From Pyronema omphalodes (taxonomy: Eukaryota > Ascomycota > Pezizomycetes > Pezizales > Pyronemataceae): a stretch of DNA of 64,000 nt. Position 1 is the first letter of the stretch; every line of letters begins with the position of its first letter. The DNA lies in NCBI GenBank assembly GCA_024516155.1, contig JAJJXM010000003.1, forward strand, positions 310,001 through 374,000, written 5' to 3'. Positions 49,162-60,512 of this stretch are shown here, piece after piece. Below the pieces are notes generated by a model that was not told the origin of the DNA, searched no databases, and saw only the letters and a list, made by a program, of their open reading frames with translations. The position numbers and the translations under genes are program-made.

Positions 49162-50988
49162 ATGCCAATGCCTCTTGGGGCCCCAATATATTTCTCCCGC
49201 AAACACCACTTCCGTACCTCACCATTGACACCAACCACAACCATGCCGGACAGTCACATTCTTAAGGAGTTCTCTACGCCATTCCTTCCAATTCTCCTCA
49301 CGCCCGCCTCACCGACTGAATCAAACATCTCCACAACCTCCGAGCCCACGGATCTCATCGATCCGACAAAGCTCATAGATCTCGAGAACCTCACAACCGA
49401 AGACCTCAGATCTCTTGAAGATCTACGTGCCGAAGCCGGCAGCCCCGTCAAAAGGTTTATCAAGAGAATGGCTTCCGAAGAATCCCTTCGCTCCCTGCAT
49501 CCATTCAGTCTTTTTCCCTTGAGCTGTTGCCCTCTCGAGATCGCTCCTCTCCTCGGCATCTTGAACAACTTCGACCTTCTATTCGACCTCACCATCGAGG
49601 CGCGTCAGAATGTCTTGAACGAGATTCTCCTCTCGCCCCCCAGCCAAGGAATCCGTCTCACGCAAGAAGCACCAGAGCACATCAGTCCCGCCGACTGGAA
49701 GGAACTCGTTTACCGTTACGAATGCTGCCTCATCGACTCTTCGATTACCCTTGAGCTTCATATGCAAATCGCCGAGATGATGGGTAACAGCAATAGCATC
49801 ATTCCGTTTCCTAAAACCCCGCCAGGTACCAAAACGCCACTTGAAACCTTCAGCGAGAAGGTCAGGGGCCAGCTCGCCACCCTCAGGGGTGGATTCAAGA
49901 TCCAATGTCCCAAATGCGAGAAGAAAAAGCAACCTCTTTGGGACCCTGAAGCGCACAAGGGTATGGAGCTTGTTGATGAGGATGGGACTGTTATTGGAGA
50001 CATTGACGAGAATGGTGAACTTGGATTGTATGTCGCCGACGACATGGACGACGTCATGATCATGGAATTGAAGAAGATGATGGCTACGAAAGCTTATGAG
50101 GAGGCCGAGAAGAATGCCGTTGCCGCCGGATGCAAGCCGCTTCCGCTTCCCAAGCCTAAGCCCGCACCTGATGTCATTACCAAGATTTGGCAGGCGAAAG
50201 CAGATCAAACTTTGAAGAAAGCGAATGCCTTGCATGATCAGTTACAGGCTTATAGCAAGCAAAAGAAGAAGGAGCAGGTTAGGATTCTTACTGATATCCT
50301 TCGGCCCAACACCTATGGTTACAACACAGAAACTTCCCTCGACCAGATTAATGCCAACATGAATGCTGCCATGTCCGCTGCCAACGAGATCCTTGTCCGC
50401 GAAGATGCTGGGTCGATTATTCTTGATATGCCGGCTGAAATGAGAGAAGGTGCACGCAAGTATCTTAACAAGCCAGAGAGAGAGATGGTCAAGAAGGCTG
50501 TGGATAATCTCTCGGGCGAAGTCAAAGGAATGATTGACGACTTGAAGGCATTGTAAGTTTGAGATCACTTGGGCATTGTGAATGAGAATATGAGTGCTAA
50601 TGTCATCAGGGGAATCAACAAGGACCACATAACCCTTGGACAGATAACCAAGCAACTACATGATGTGCACGTCAAGGGTCTTAAGCCTGAAGCTCTTACA
50701 CCTAACGTTGATCCTAAGCTCAACAATACTAAGCCTAACGGTCCCAAGCCTAATGTTTCCAAATCCGAAGCTGTTAAGCCTAGCGCCCCCAAGACTAACG
50801 CTCCCAAGTCTAAAGCTCCTAACTCTGAAGCTCCTAAGCCTGAGGCTCAAAAGTCTGAAGCTTCTAAGTCTGAAGCTCTTAATCCTGACGCTCATAAGCC
50901 TAACGCTCCTAAGCCTAACGCTCCTAAGCCTAACGCTCCTAAGCCTAACGCTTATAAGCCTAAGGCGCGTAGGCCTAAGAAGAAGTAA
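49162..50988 (+). CDS. Uncharacterised protein with a Lys/Pro/Asn/Ala repeat tail
   Basis: I do not recognise this gene. Exons are 49162-50552 and 50610-50988; the 57-nt intron (GTAAGT..TCAG, GTGCTAATG branch) joins DDLKAL to GINKDHITLG in frame, 589 aa. The first part is acidic and Leu-rich (DLIDPTKLIDLENLTTEDLR). A CPKCEKKK pair near residue 250 is the only metal-ligand-like motif, and a Pro/Lys segment LPLPKPKPAPD follows. The middle is helical (KKANALHDQLQAYSKQKKKEQ). The second exon is a low-complexity array of about 25 units of the type KPNAP/KSEAP (KPNAPKPNAPKPNA), ending in KARRPKKK, a possible nuclear signal. A second ATG at 49243 (ACAACCATGCC, better context) could be the real start. 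The gene is convergent with the hydratase. Confidence 0.75.
50694..50980. repeat. 15-bp-type coding repeat (exon 2 tail)
   Basis: Degenerate 15-18-bp units with core CCTAAGCCTAACGCT encode KPNAP-like repeats. The last four units (50890-50960) are nearly identical, indicating recent expansion. The array also stays open on the complementary strand. Confidence 0.8.
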
Positions 50989-51170
50989 TTCTCCTGAGGG
51001 ACCAAGAGGGCCGAGATAGTGAGTATAAAACGGGCACTGTGGGGGAATTTTAGATGCTTATGGGAGTTGGTAAACTAAAAAACATTGTTAAGATGTATTC
51101 ACCTCTTTACCATTATTGTATTTACAGTTTAAGGGCGTGCGTGTTTACTATATCTGCTAAAAATATAATC
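50989..51170. other. Short convergent intergenic space
   Basis: This 182-bp gap separates the 3' ends of two convergent genes. It is AT-rich towards the right (AAAAATATAATC) and probably holds both polyadenylation regions. Confidence 0.5.
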
Positions 51171-52061
51171 TTACTCTCCCTTGAACGAAGGTCTCCTCTT
51201 CTCCTTAAACGCCAATAACGCCTCATCACGATCCTTAGTATTAACCACATCCAAGTACCCGTTATTCTCTGCCTCCTCGGCACAAGCAGTGACAACTCTC
51301 TTCGCTACCTTAATCGCAATAGGACCACCCATGCAGATCTCCTGTGCTACTTCTATCGCAGCATCGATGGTGTGTGTTCTTCCTTCATCCTCCATTCCGA
51401 TATCAACAATTCTGTTGGCCAATCCAATCTGGACAGCCTCAATAGCTCCAACTCTTCTTCCACTCAGAACAATATCCAAAGCTCTGCTCCGTCCAATAAG
51501 CTGTGGTAGCCTGTAGGTTCCTCCAGCACCCGGAATGATTCCCAATCGCGTTTCCGGTAGTCCAACTTGTGCGGATGGTGACACAACCCTGAGATCGGTC
51601 GCCAAAGCTAGCTCTAATCCACCTCCCAATGCCAATCCTGAGATAGCAGAGATAGTAGGGATAGGTAGACTCTCCAGGGTCTTCAAAGTTCCACGAAGAC
51701 CATCGAGGAAATCCTTTACTTGTTGCGGGGTCATAGTCCTTCTCTCCTTCAAGTCGGCACCTGCACAAAACACACCAGGAACAGCAGAACCGATAACTAA
51801 TGCTCTTGTAGTAACGTCTTCTCCGGAAGCAATTGGTTCGACGGCCTTCTTCAATGCAGCGAGGAGACCGGTAGAAATTGCATTTTTAGATTTCGGGTTG
51901 GAAAGAAGAAGGACTTTGATTGAACCGGTATGGGGTGCGGGGATGACGTTCTCGATGATTGGGGGTTCCGAGCTTGATGAAGCTGCGGAATAGCTCCGGC
52001 ATAGCGTGGGAAGACGCGCGGTGAAGGTCAGACGGCGAAGAATATGAGTTGAGACTCGCAT
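51171..52061 (-). CDS. Mitochondrial methylglutaconyl-CoA hydratase (AUH-type enoyl-CoA hydratase)
   Basis: Crotonase-fold enzyme, most likely hydrating 3-methylglutaconyl-CoA to HMG-CoA in leucine catabolism in the mitochondrial matrix. Single exon, 296 aa. The N-terminus MRVSTHILRRLTFTARLPTL is Arg-rich without acids, a typical presequence (about residues 1-30). Crotonase motifs: VFCAGADLKER (oxyanion-hole Ala100/Gly101), ISGLALGGGLELALATDLRV (Gly-rich oxyanion loop, Glu150) and GLPETRLGIIPGAGGTYRLP (Glu170). Both acid residues of the catalytic pair are present. The closely spaced LKERRTM after the oxyanion loop and the overall length fit AUH proteins rather than peroxisomal multifunctional enzymes. 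Substrate specificity is inferred; a short-chain enoyl-CoA hydratase is the alternative. The gene is convergent with the unknown gene at 49162. Confidence 0.88.
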   Translation of the reverse strand: MRVSTHILRRLTFTARLPTLCRSYSAASSSSEPPIIENVIPAPHTGSIKVLLLSNPKSKNAISTGLLAALKKAVEPIASGEDVTTRALVIGSAVPGVFCAGADLKERRTMTPQQVKDFLDGLRGTLKTLESLPIPTISAISGLALGGGLELALATDLRVVSPSAQVGLPETRLGIIPGAGGTYRLPQLIGRSRALDIVLSGRRVGAIEAVQIGLANRIVDIGMEDEGRTHTIDAAIEVAQEICMGGPIAIKVAKRVVTACAEEAENNGYLDVVNTKDRDEALLAFKEKRRPSFKGE

Positions 52062-52514
52062 TGTTGTGGTGTTGAGAGCTTGAGAGAGCTTGGGAAACTT
52101 ACGAGAGGGGGCTGGTGGAACTCCCGAGGAATATGTAGGCCAGCCACAGTCGCTTGGTGGGGGTGGGGGTGGGGTTACATGTCACCGGCGAGGTTATGCA
52201 GCTACCGACGGTAACCGACAAGGGGGCTCCGCTAGCGTGTAAGTGATACCTCATGCAAATAATAGGCATTTGATGTGTACTGTAGAGCTTTCTCCATACC
52301 GCGTAATATATCTTGCATGACCTGACGTAATTAATTGCTATATAAAAGACACAAACAAGAGCTTCCATAAACTACATTATCCAAATAGAATTCCTAATTA
52401 TTTAAACCACCCTTTAATCAACAATTCCAAATATCTAACCTTCCTATATTTACGCCGAATTTAACGCCTTTACTCCCCAAAACACAAGATATACAACAAA
52501 TTCTTTGGATTTTC
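52062..52514. other. Intergenic region
   Basis: About 450 bp with no gene. The first ~150 bp are the promoter side of the hydratase and include GGTGGGGGTGGGGGTGGGG (about 52157-52174). The rest is AT-rich 3' flank of the Gln-rich gene. Confidence 0.5.
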
Positions 52515-53369
52515 TTAAGACTCCTGGTCTCTCAAAGCTTCCATGCGCCTTGACATAGGCTTGCGGATATTTGATACAGGCCTAACCTTATTAAAAGGCT
52601 TGGAAACCCTCGAGTTGGAGTATTGAGGTCCCAAGATCCGGTGACTCAACACCATCATCGCCTAATAACCGTCAGAAAAAGGCGTAGTAGTATCGGTAAA
52701 TGTTATTTTACTTACGTCTGGATGATATCTGGCATTAGCCATATTATGGTGTGGTCCGGTGTTGACCTGAACCTGCTGTCGCGAATATGTGCGCGCACGA
52801 GCAGGGACAGGCACCGCATAAACGTCTTCAATGAGGCCATTCTCAACCCTCCTCTCAATATTTATACCATTCGAACCATCAGCCCAATCATTATTAGAAT
52901 GCTGAAGTTCCTGCTGCTGACTTTGGTACAGCGTCTGATAACGGTATAGCTGCTGGTAGGCTGTATCAAAGCGTTGCCGGTAGCTATATGCTTGGCTTCT
53001 GTATTGAACTTGCGGTGTCTGGGGCTGTGTGCGGTATTGATAAATGTTTTGGACTCTCTGCTGAACCATCTGTTGTTGATCGGGCTGCTCAACTGGTTGC
53101 TCAATGTGATTAAGTGGTTGGTAAAATGGCTGAAATGATCGCTGAGTCTGAACCTGAACCAACTGTTGGGGTTCTTCGAGTTGCGCTGGAATATAGGCGG
53201 CTACTTCATCCTGAAGACCGAGAGATGGATCAATGTTGGCAGGATCAATGGAGTTCTGAAGAAATGTGGAGGGCTCCAACCAGAAGGAAGGACTCGGTAA
53301 ATTAGTATGAATTGTAATGTAAATCTTGAGAAATCCCGCTACTTACTCGGTTGGGGAATAGTTGGACAT
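52515..53369 (-). CDS. Gln-rich orphan protein, three exons
   Basis: I do not recognise this protein. Exons are 53369-53347, 53292-52716 and 52661-52515, giving 248 aa. Both introns (54 nt each) have GTAAGT donors, AG acceptors and ACTAAT or CTGAC branch-like sequences, and joins keep frame: MSNYSPT|DPSFWLEPS and ARYHPD|AMMVLSHRIL. The tiny 23-nt first exon encodes only MSNYSPT plus part of a codon. The middle is rich in Gln and Tyr (QQELQHSN, QLYRYQTLYQSQQQ, VQNIYQYRTQPQTPQVQYRS), a composition seen in prion-like or transcription-associated proteins. The C-terminus is basic (RVSKPFNKVRP, RKPMSRRMEALRDQES). No domain is seen. Function is unknown; a nuclear role is only a possibility from the composition. 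Confidence 0.7.
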
Positions 53370-54561
53370 GTCTTGAATGTTTTAATGAGTGAGATACTGT
53401 GAACTTTGTTGAGATTGAAACTTGAAAGAATTGTTTGTGGATGATGCCAAACAGATGCTGAGAAGCGTTGGCTTAAGTAGAAATGCAAAGTGCGAGAGAC
53501 TCCTACAGACTTTGGCATAAAATTATTTCCCCTTGAACTTTTTAGTGCTAGGTGTCACGTCACTATCCAGCATCGCATATATCGATTCTCACGAAAATGC
53601 TGTTTAATCTATGTGATGACAGCTAAAGGGGCTTACAATATGCTCAGTAAGGGATAATGTGCACATCACGGCAGTACGCGATGGTGGCGTGCAGTGGAAA
53701 TTCATCGAAGTGAAGAATCCACGTGTAGAGATTTTGATGATGACTGGGGTGAACTTCTTCTGCGCACACACATAAGTACCCTTGTTCCCAAGAGAGAGAT
53801 GCCACCATCAGTTGCGCTTTACCTAAAGTCTATGGTACCTTTTTGTGATATTAGGTCGACACACTCAGCAATTGAGCGAGGCGTGAGCCGTCTGCGTTAG
53901 TCGGTGGACTACGGCTTATTAAGATTAGAAATCAGGCCGCGACCCTCGATTTTTTTAACCTAAGCGCTTAGTTTTGAGGAGGTAAAATATAATGCTGTGA
54001 TTAATGAGACCGCTGTACAAGCAGAATTACTGTATAAATTGGCTATCGATAATACATATGTCGGGCATGATCGGTAGAGAAAAGTGCAAAAGTGTTTGGA
54101 CCGGTTCGGAATCATAAGTGCATTTTTCTATTGCTTCTCGAAGCTTAGTAGTTCTCAATCTGACAGCTTCATGAAGCTTGGGTTTTATCGATCATCAGCA
54201 AGCGAAACCTAACTAGACTTGAAAAGATAGGGTTAAGGGTTTGCAAATTTCTACAAGGGCGGATCCGCGCCCCCAGTATACAATGTTAAATAAATCTTTG
54301 ATAAATCTTCACGAAAAACCGCAGGTTGGGTACTCCTTATCATACGAATTCTGCCGTGTTTTATGAGCTCTTCTGATTAATGTACAATATACGTTCTTGC
54401 TAGGCGGGCACAACCGCTAGTAGCGGGTCGGCTAATTAGCGCGACGAAAAGCGAACTGATCCTTCGAGTTTTCCTGATCGAAGGGACCCATTTTTCCACG
54501 ATAAAGTTCATTAAACGTTTCACGCAATTGTCTTATCATCAACACACTCATTCAGCTTTAA
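53370..54561. other. Intergenic region
   Basis: About 1.2 kb with no supported gene. It contains the 5' flank of the Gln-rich gene and the promoter of the secreted-protein gene. A 69-codon frame at 53694-53900 shows no domain. Confidence 0.45.
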
Positions 54562-55177
54562 ATGGCTGGGACAGCCATGCACTACGTATTCTCTCTTTTC
54601 CTCATCATCACGGCCGTCATTGCTCAGGATTCCCTCACTGCAACGCTTCTTACCTCCACCATTCCTGCAGTTCCAGCGACGTCGACTTCACTAATAGTAA
54701 AGACACCTGCAACTACTATCACTTTGCCTATTACTGGTATTATCACCGCTTCAAGCTTGAAGATTGCAACTGCGGCAACCACAACCGCTGGCATTGCTCC
54801 CCTCGCGGTTACTAGCATCCTGAGTACCTCAACGACACCTGTATCTATTACACCTTCGCCTCAGACGACTGTTTGGTAATTAAGCTTTGTACCTTCTAGC
54901 CAAGAAAGAACTGACGTCTGACGTTCACAGGGTCACAATTACAGTTGGTGGCGTCCAGACAGTCGTCCCTAGCATTTACTCGCAGCAGTTCTCTGCACTT
55001 TTCGACGAAATTCCGACAATAAAAAGCGGTAGAATCAGGCTTGGGACCCAGACTGCGGCAGTACATGCCGCGCAAACGGCTACATCTGGGGTTCAGAGGG
55101 GAACAATCATAACTGACAGTTGCATGGTACTTTTAGCGATAACGCTTATCACGATTCTCATTACCGGTTGTCTTTGA
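54562..55177 (+). CDS. Small secreted, probably GPI-anchored Thr/Ser-rich protein
   Basis: Exons are 54562-54875 and 54931-55177, 186 aa. The 55-nt intron (GTAATT..CACAG) joins PQTTVW to VTITVGGVQTVVP in frame. The N-terminus MAGTAMHYVFSLFLIITAVIA is a signal peptide with cleavage likely near AVIA|QD. The mature part is Thr/Ser/Ala-rich (ATTITLPITGIITAS, STSTTPVSITPS) and should be O-glycosylated. After a less biased section (YSQQFSALFDEIPTIKSGRIRLG) the protein ends in the hydrophobic stretch CMVLLAITLITILITGCL, as expected for a GPI-attachment signal; a single-pass membrane protein is the alternative. It is likely on the cell wall or plasma membrane. No enzymatic domain is seen. Both ends being typical of secreted proteins supports the exon join. 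Confidence 0.75.
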
Positions 55178-58100
55178 AGATACTCTAGTGTCAGGTATAC
55201 GACCAAGCCCATGCCAAAATCTAGACTGGATGCCATTCTATTTTAGCTTCTATAATGCCCACAGTTAATTATGGTTATCAATATCAAGCAAGGTGTAAAT
55301 TTCAATCAGTAGTGCTAGGATTAACCATATAACTGAATAAAGTAACTATGCCGGTTAATGTCGCGGGGTATGATGACTCTCACTTAATCATTTGTGCCTC
55401 AAAAGCCCTCAAAAACATGCTCACGTGCTACAAATCTGGAGGGTCCCTTTTAGCAAATGAAATTTTCTAGAGTCCAAAAATATAATAGGGATGTTCATTG
55501 AGCTCGGAGATGGGATGGGATAGGAAATATTCGTGTCAGGCGATTTGAAGTCCTACCGTCCATAGCCTTAAAGCTGATTGGCTGTATGTTTCCATCTCTC
55601 TAGAGCCAGATAGTTTTTTCATCGCATCCGGAGATCAAAAGTTTGACCTTCTCATTAATAGAGCTGAAATTAAGCCTAAGAATATTACCGAGATTCGGTC
55701 ATTAATGATTGTTCTGGATTGCTGCAATCAATTCTGGGCAACAATGTCTCCATCTCAGCACTCAAAACGGCGGGATTCTCAAAGAAATTGACGTTGAATT
55801 TGGTTAAACTCCGACCTTGTCATTCTATCCTATACCATCTTCCAGTTCCTTGAGGACCTCCTAATATTTGGATATTCTTGAATAATTCATCTAAGACAGG
55901 TATGACTTTAGCTGCGTGAATATATTGACCCCACCATCCGGCATTCACAATCTCGCTTCCTGTTTTTCCATCAGCTCAACCCGCTTTATTTTGTTACCCA
56001 TGGCAATAGGAACTGATAGAATATCAAGAAACTTTGACTTTCATGCAATTACCGAGTCGGGGCTTACGTTGTGTCTTGCTTTGTGGCGCTGTCTGATCAG
56101 TTCTGGGGCTGAGAGTTTGAAATCTGGAACTCTAATTTAGAATCACCGATCAAGATACAACGATAATCCTCAGTGTCAAGAACTACCTTCATGAACAAGA
56201 GTTCTATTCCAAAGAACGATGAAGCTGCCGAGAACCCAAAGGCAATAAGTATCCGATAATACCTTAGCACACGTCTAAGGTAAGGGGATCAAGGTACATA
56301 CTGATGATAATTGCCTTGATACGCATTGCACTATCTATTAAACTATACCTAAGTGCAAAACAGTTTTAGCTACCGGTGGAAGTTTCGTGAATTTATCCGT
56401 TTCGTGGGTTTCCAAGGGGAATCATTCACTTTCCGCTTACTTCCCCGGCATTTTTCCTTCGACTGGAGCTTCCATCTTTTTCAAGTTTATAAATAAAGTT
56501 CAATGGTAGGTAATATATCAACCGAGGACAGGAGAGAATGCGGGTAATTTCGAATCAACGGATGATGACTGGTACGAGCCGATTTACCATCAGATGACGT
56601 AGCCTGTCTAATTTTAACGTCGTGCTTTTTGAATTTATAAGTTTCTCTCGTATCCATATGGTCAGGGACGCCTAGTTGAAACGCACTTTTGGCTTCTTTT
56701 CAAAGCACCCATGCCGAGTGACTATTTATGTCTACGGAGTATACTTGGAGCGGAGGTGAACACTAAAGTTATCGTATTTACACCATAACTGCACCACTAT
56801 GCACTTTTCCAGACCAAAATATCATAGAATATCACTATATAGAGTTCTAAAAGGGTTTAGTATATGTCTATTTCCAACCTATCTTACGACCTTTTGCAAT
56901 AGGGAAGGCAATGCCCGCGCTGTGTTGCGATTAGACATCCCCAACTATAATCATTCGAAATATATATTGAGATATAACTTAGATACCCTGATCTTTGAGG
57001 AATATCAGCTAGAAACAATGAGGCCTTAGTCGGAGAGCCAGAGACAAAGATGCGGCAGGGGGGAAGAGTTGGAGGGGGACAGAGGTGGACAGGATGATAT
57101 GTAGTGATGGAGGTGGAAGATTAGGAGCCAAGTCTGTATACACCTCCGCCAGTCTATTAGTGAGCAGCTCATTATAATCAAACATTTTGTCAGGCGCTGA
57201 GGCAGGTACAAGTCTCTCACTGTAATCGGCATTCCGTGGGAAACAGAACTACTGTAATCGATTTACATAAAGACATAGCTCCCCACGGTCAGTCGGGTCT
57301 GGTACTCGCTACGGACTGGACCACACCATACTCGCTAAAATTCTCCTCAAGATAAAGCCCGTGTCGATCCGGAGTGGAAGAAAATCATTTACCATTCGTA
57401 GAAAGTCAGACTACATATAGTATGGTTTGTGGCTTCCTAGATTGATGTACAAATATTAAGTTTATCGTATGAAGCGGGGTGTATTATAAATGACATTGAT
57501 ATTGGGCTCATTCAAGATAGGAAACCCATATCTTGTTTTGAACATACACATGATGTGTTCTTAGAGAATCAAGCCAGTTTTGTCTACCAGATATAAGTCC
57601 CTCGGTATGTCAAAAGTTAGAGCCGAGGTCTTGGCGTTTATTTCATCGAGTGATGCCCATGACTGGTAAACCGGAGTACTTTCCGTGTCTACCGGAAACT
57701 CTTAATAGATTCACAGCCTTTGAAATTAATCATACTCATTGTAAAACCCTCTTCTTGTGCAGAGTCTCTGGGAATAATTGCGGTGTGTACTAAGTAATCA
57801 CGGTTTGTATTACAGCCGGTATCACTAACAAAATCAACCTTTATGCAAACCTCAAGAATAATTTTTTGAAAATCATTAACACAATTTACGGCTTGATCTT
57901 ACACGTAAGTATATCAGTATAATCACCCCTTGGGTGGTAGAGTTGATCACTCGGAGTATGTATTACAGGGACACAATTATTCACAATTGTGGCGGGGGTT
58001 ATCTACGAACATTATTCCATCAGGTTAGTTACTTTTTTAGAATACATAACACCGATCACGCGATAACAATGATACTCATGATTATCAGCCTATTGTCTGG

Positions 58101-59018
58101 GGGGTTTTACGTGGCATGGGTTGAGGAATGTTGTTTACCGGTGACGAGGGTCATGGAAGGAGGAGCATGACGCTACATGATACACTAGTAACGTTGATTG
58201 GCGTTTTTATTAGCAGAACTAGACTGAATATCAACAAAGCAATATATTTTTCGGTCTGTTGTAGCTTCCCGTGAGCACGGATGAATATGGCCCTAACGCC
58301 CAGTTGATTATGTACAGTGGCCTCATTAGAATTTACATAAGATTCTCATACTAAGTAGAGATTCTCATGAAGAATGAAGCAAAAGAGCTCAACAAATTTA
58401 TGGTTGACTGACTATATTCTGGATATATTACAGTCCGTACTATCGCCTCCCGGGCCCATTAGAAATAAACGCACAGAGCGCAACGACTCCCTATTCCTTC
58501 AGTATCCTGACAAGTATAGCTCGGCATTCCCACTGAGTGTTACGTTACAAATAGTTGAGGGCTGGAATGCTCCGATAGTCCAAATATATCTTTGGAGGTT
58601 GTTGTTGATTTTCATTTATGGCGCCATCCGCGGGTACGAGTCATCAGACATGATTTCCTTACAGCCATGCGCTTTATTGCTCTCTTATTAGCACCCTTTC
58701 TTATTTTAAGATCCTAGTTGGTTTATAGATTCGCTATCGAGTAGATCACGTGATACAGTTGTACTTGGTGTGGGCTTTATTCTGACCCAGTACGTTGATT
58801 GAAGACTTAAAGGAGTGCTTTATCATAAGCTCAACGGTTGATAGAATTTGGTGAATCTAAGGCTTTTATATAAGATGATTTTGAATATTTTGGTTTCTCA
58901 GGATCGTCCAGAGGACCAAATGCGGGACTCAGTAACTGAATTGCAGCTGCTATGGTATCCATAGCAGTATAACTGTGAGATTAGCATTTATATTTACTAT
59001 GACAACACCCAAGCATAA
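55178..59018. other. Intergenic region with a possible gene remnant
   Basis: About 3.8 kb, AT-rich, with no intact gene. The broken coding-like stretch at 55685-55972 is listed separately. Other open frames (55916-56140, 56799-57029, 57934-58170, 58374-58691 plus strand) show no domain. Confidence 0.45.
55685..55972 (-). pseudogene. Possible gene remnant of unknown family
   Basis: On the minus strand one frame reads DGKTGSEIVNAGWWGQYIHA, continuing through KVIPVLDELFKNIQILGG and GTGRWYRIE to a TGA at 55820-55822. It then resumes in the same frame as QGRSLTKFNVNFFENPAVLS and ends RIDCSNPEQSLMTESR before a TAA at 55685-55687. Another TGA lies just upstream of the fragment. The composition (Trp, Gly, buried-type hydrophobics) is more protein-like than the surrounding DNA. 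I cannot identify the family. It may be a decayed gene, or an exon of an active gene whose other exons I could not join. Confidence 0.35.
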
Positions 59019-59114
59019 GCTCGGATGGTCTAGTGGTATGATTCTCGCTTAGGGTTCACTCTAAGTACCATCACGGTTTGCGAGAGGTCCCAGGTTCAAA
59101 TCCTGGTTCGAGCC
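59019..59114 (+). tRNA. tRNA-Pro (anticodon AGG), with intron
   Basis: The acceptor stem GCTCGGA pairs with TTCGAGC (59107-59113; one G:T pair). The D arm is GGTCTAGTGGTATGAT and the anticodon stem CTCGC/GCGAG. The loop TTAGGG is interrupted by an intron of about 24 nt directly after the base 3' of the anticodon, the canonical position for nuclear tRNA introns. The T arm is CCAGGTTCAAATCCTGG. The mature sequence closely resembles fungal tRNA-Pro, with anticodon AGG. The internal A box (TGGTCTAGTGG) and B box (GGTTCAAATCC) are intact. CCA is not encoded, as usual in eukaryotes. Confidence 0.93.
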
Positions 59115-60512
59115 ATACTTTTTGCTGGTTTTTCTCACTTCGGGACGGGACTCAGTATTTCTTTTAGGTCGTTCAAGTTTTTATAGAAAATTAGCCCAGG
59201 TCTCTGTGTGTACCTTTCATTTTTTTTCTCATAGTCCGGCGGAGGTTGACTACGTAACTATGCTGTTACGTATGGCAATTTATGGGGTTCAAGTGATTAC
59301 TGATGTTGCTGCCTCAACCAACCGGTACAATAATAGTACTTAGACCATATCAATCATTTTAAAAAGTATAATGTGACCTTGGATGGCGCTGTATATTACA
59401 AGCTACAATAAAAAAATGGCAGCCCTATGCTCCTGGCCTAGGCTTCGTTATGAGTATATACAGTACATGTATGACCATTTATTGAAACTTTTGAAATCGG
59501 GCTATATTATGAGAAAGATTAACACTTTTTCAGTTCGTTCGTTTGTATATCTTTGTTTATTTCAGATAGTTGTCAGACAAAATAGAAACTGCAGATGGCA
59601 AGACCTCAGGGCGACTTGGCCTAGAAGTACATACTACATTATTCCCTGCTTCTGTTCATGAATCCATCCCCTGTCATTCATAAGAAAGCTATAGAATGTA
59701 AAAGACCGAAGCTCGCTAAGGTACTCGTTATATGGACAAGGAATAAATCGTTATTGTCTCCGATGCTCGGTCACGATCTACAAAGAGCCATTTTTATCCA
59801 ATGAGATTTATTTGGCGTTCATATGCGGCCCCCATTTCTCCCAGACTAGATGAAAATAGTATAATCACATCCGTGGTACAATGCTAGTGAGCCTGATTAT
59901 TGCTCACCCATGGTTTATTGTAAGACATCACTGGCGAATTTATGAGGATCGGGTCATAGTTGGTGATTCATGAACGATTGTACTTGATTATTTTGGTTGT
60001 TATGTCTTACCGGTCACAAATAACTTGGGCAACATATGATTTGAATTGTGTTTAGCGAATGTTGAATGTCCTTGAACTATTTCACTATCACTTAGTACCC
60101 ATGACCGAGTTTGCGAGTATGATCTATTAAGGTTATGGATCATTGTTCGCAGTAAGCTTCACAAGGACCAGGCTATGGATAATGGAATAATAATGAACCC
60201 GTACTAAGTATCGCTACCGAGAAAATGGATCTAGACGAACCTATGATCATTTTTTCCCTATGAGCCTTGTTTTAGGGAACTACATGCTTACCAACATCGT
60301 AAGCAAGTTGTAATCCATCCGAGTTTTAACCTGATTGTGACTTTTGAGTAATGAGTCTCAAGTTTCTGGGGAATTCCATCAAAATCCCGCAGATACGCAA
60401 GGCTAAACGTAATCTCATGACTCGAAAAAATATCCTCTAGATACGTAATGAGTTTCGACCAATAGTTTGCTGTCAATTTTGAATTTGTGAAACAAAGGCT
60501 ACCCTCATAAGG

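Noticed and set aside
50565..50895. Antisense open frames over the KPNAP repeat exon
   Set aside because: They exist because the repeat has no stop in either strand; the sense frame is joined by a good intron to a long upstream exon.
33299..57295. Shared 14-mer AGCTCCCCACGGTC at about 33299 and 57278
   Set aside because: A 14-base match is expected several times by chance in a 64-kb self-comparison, and the flanks do not align.
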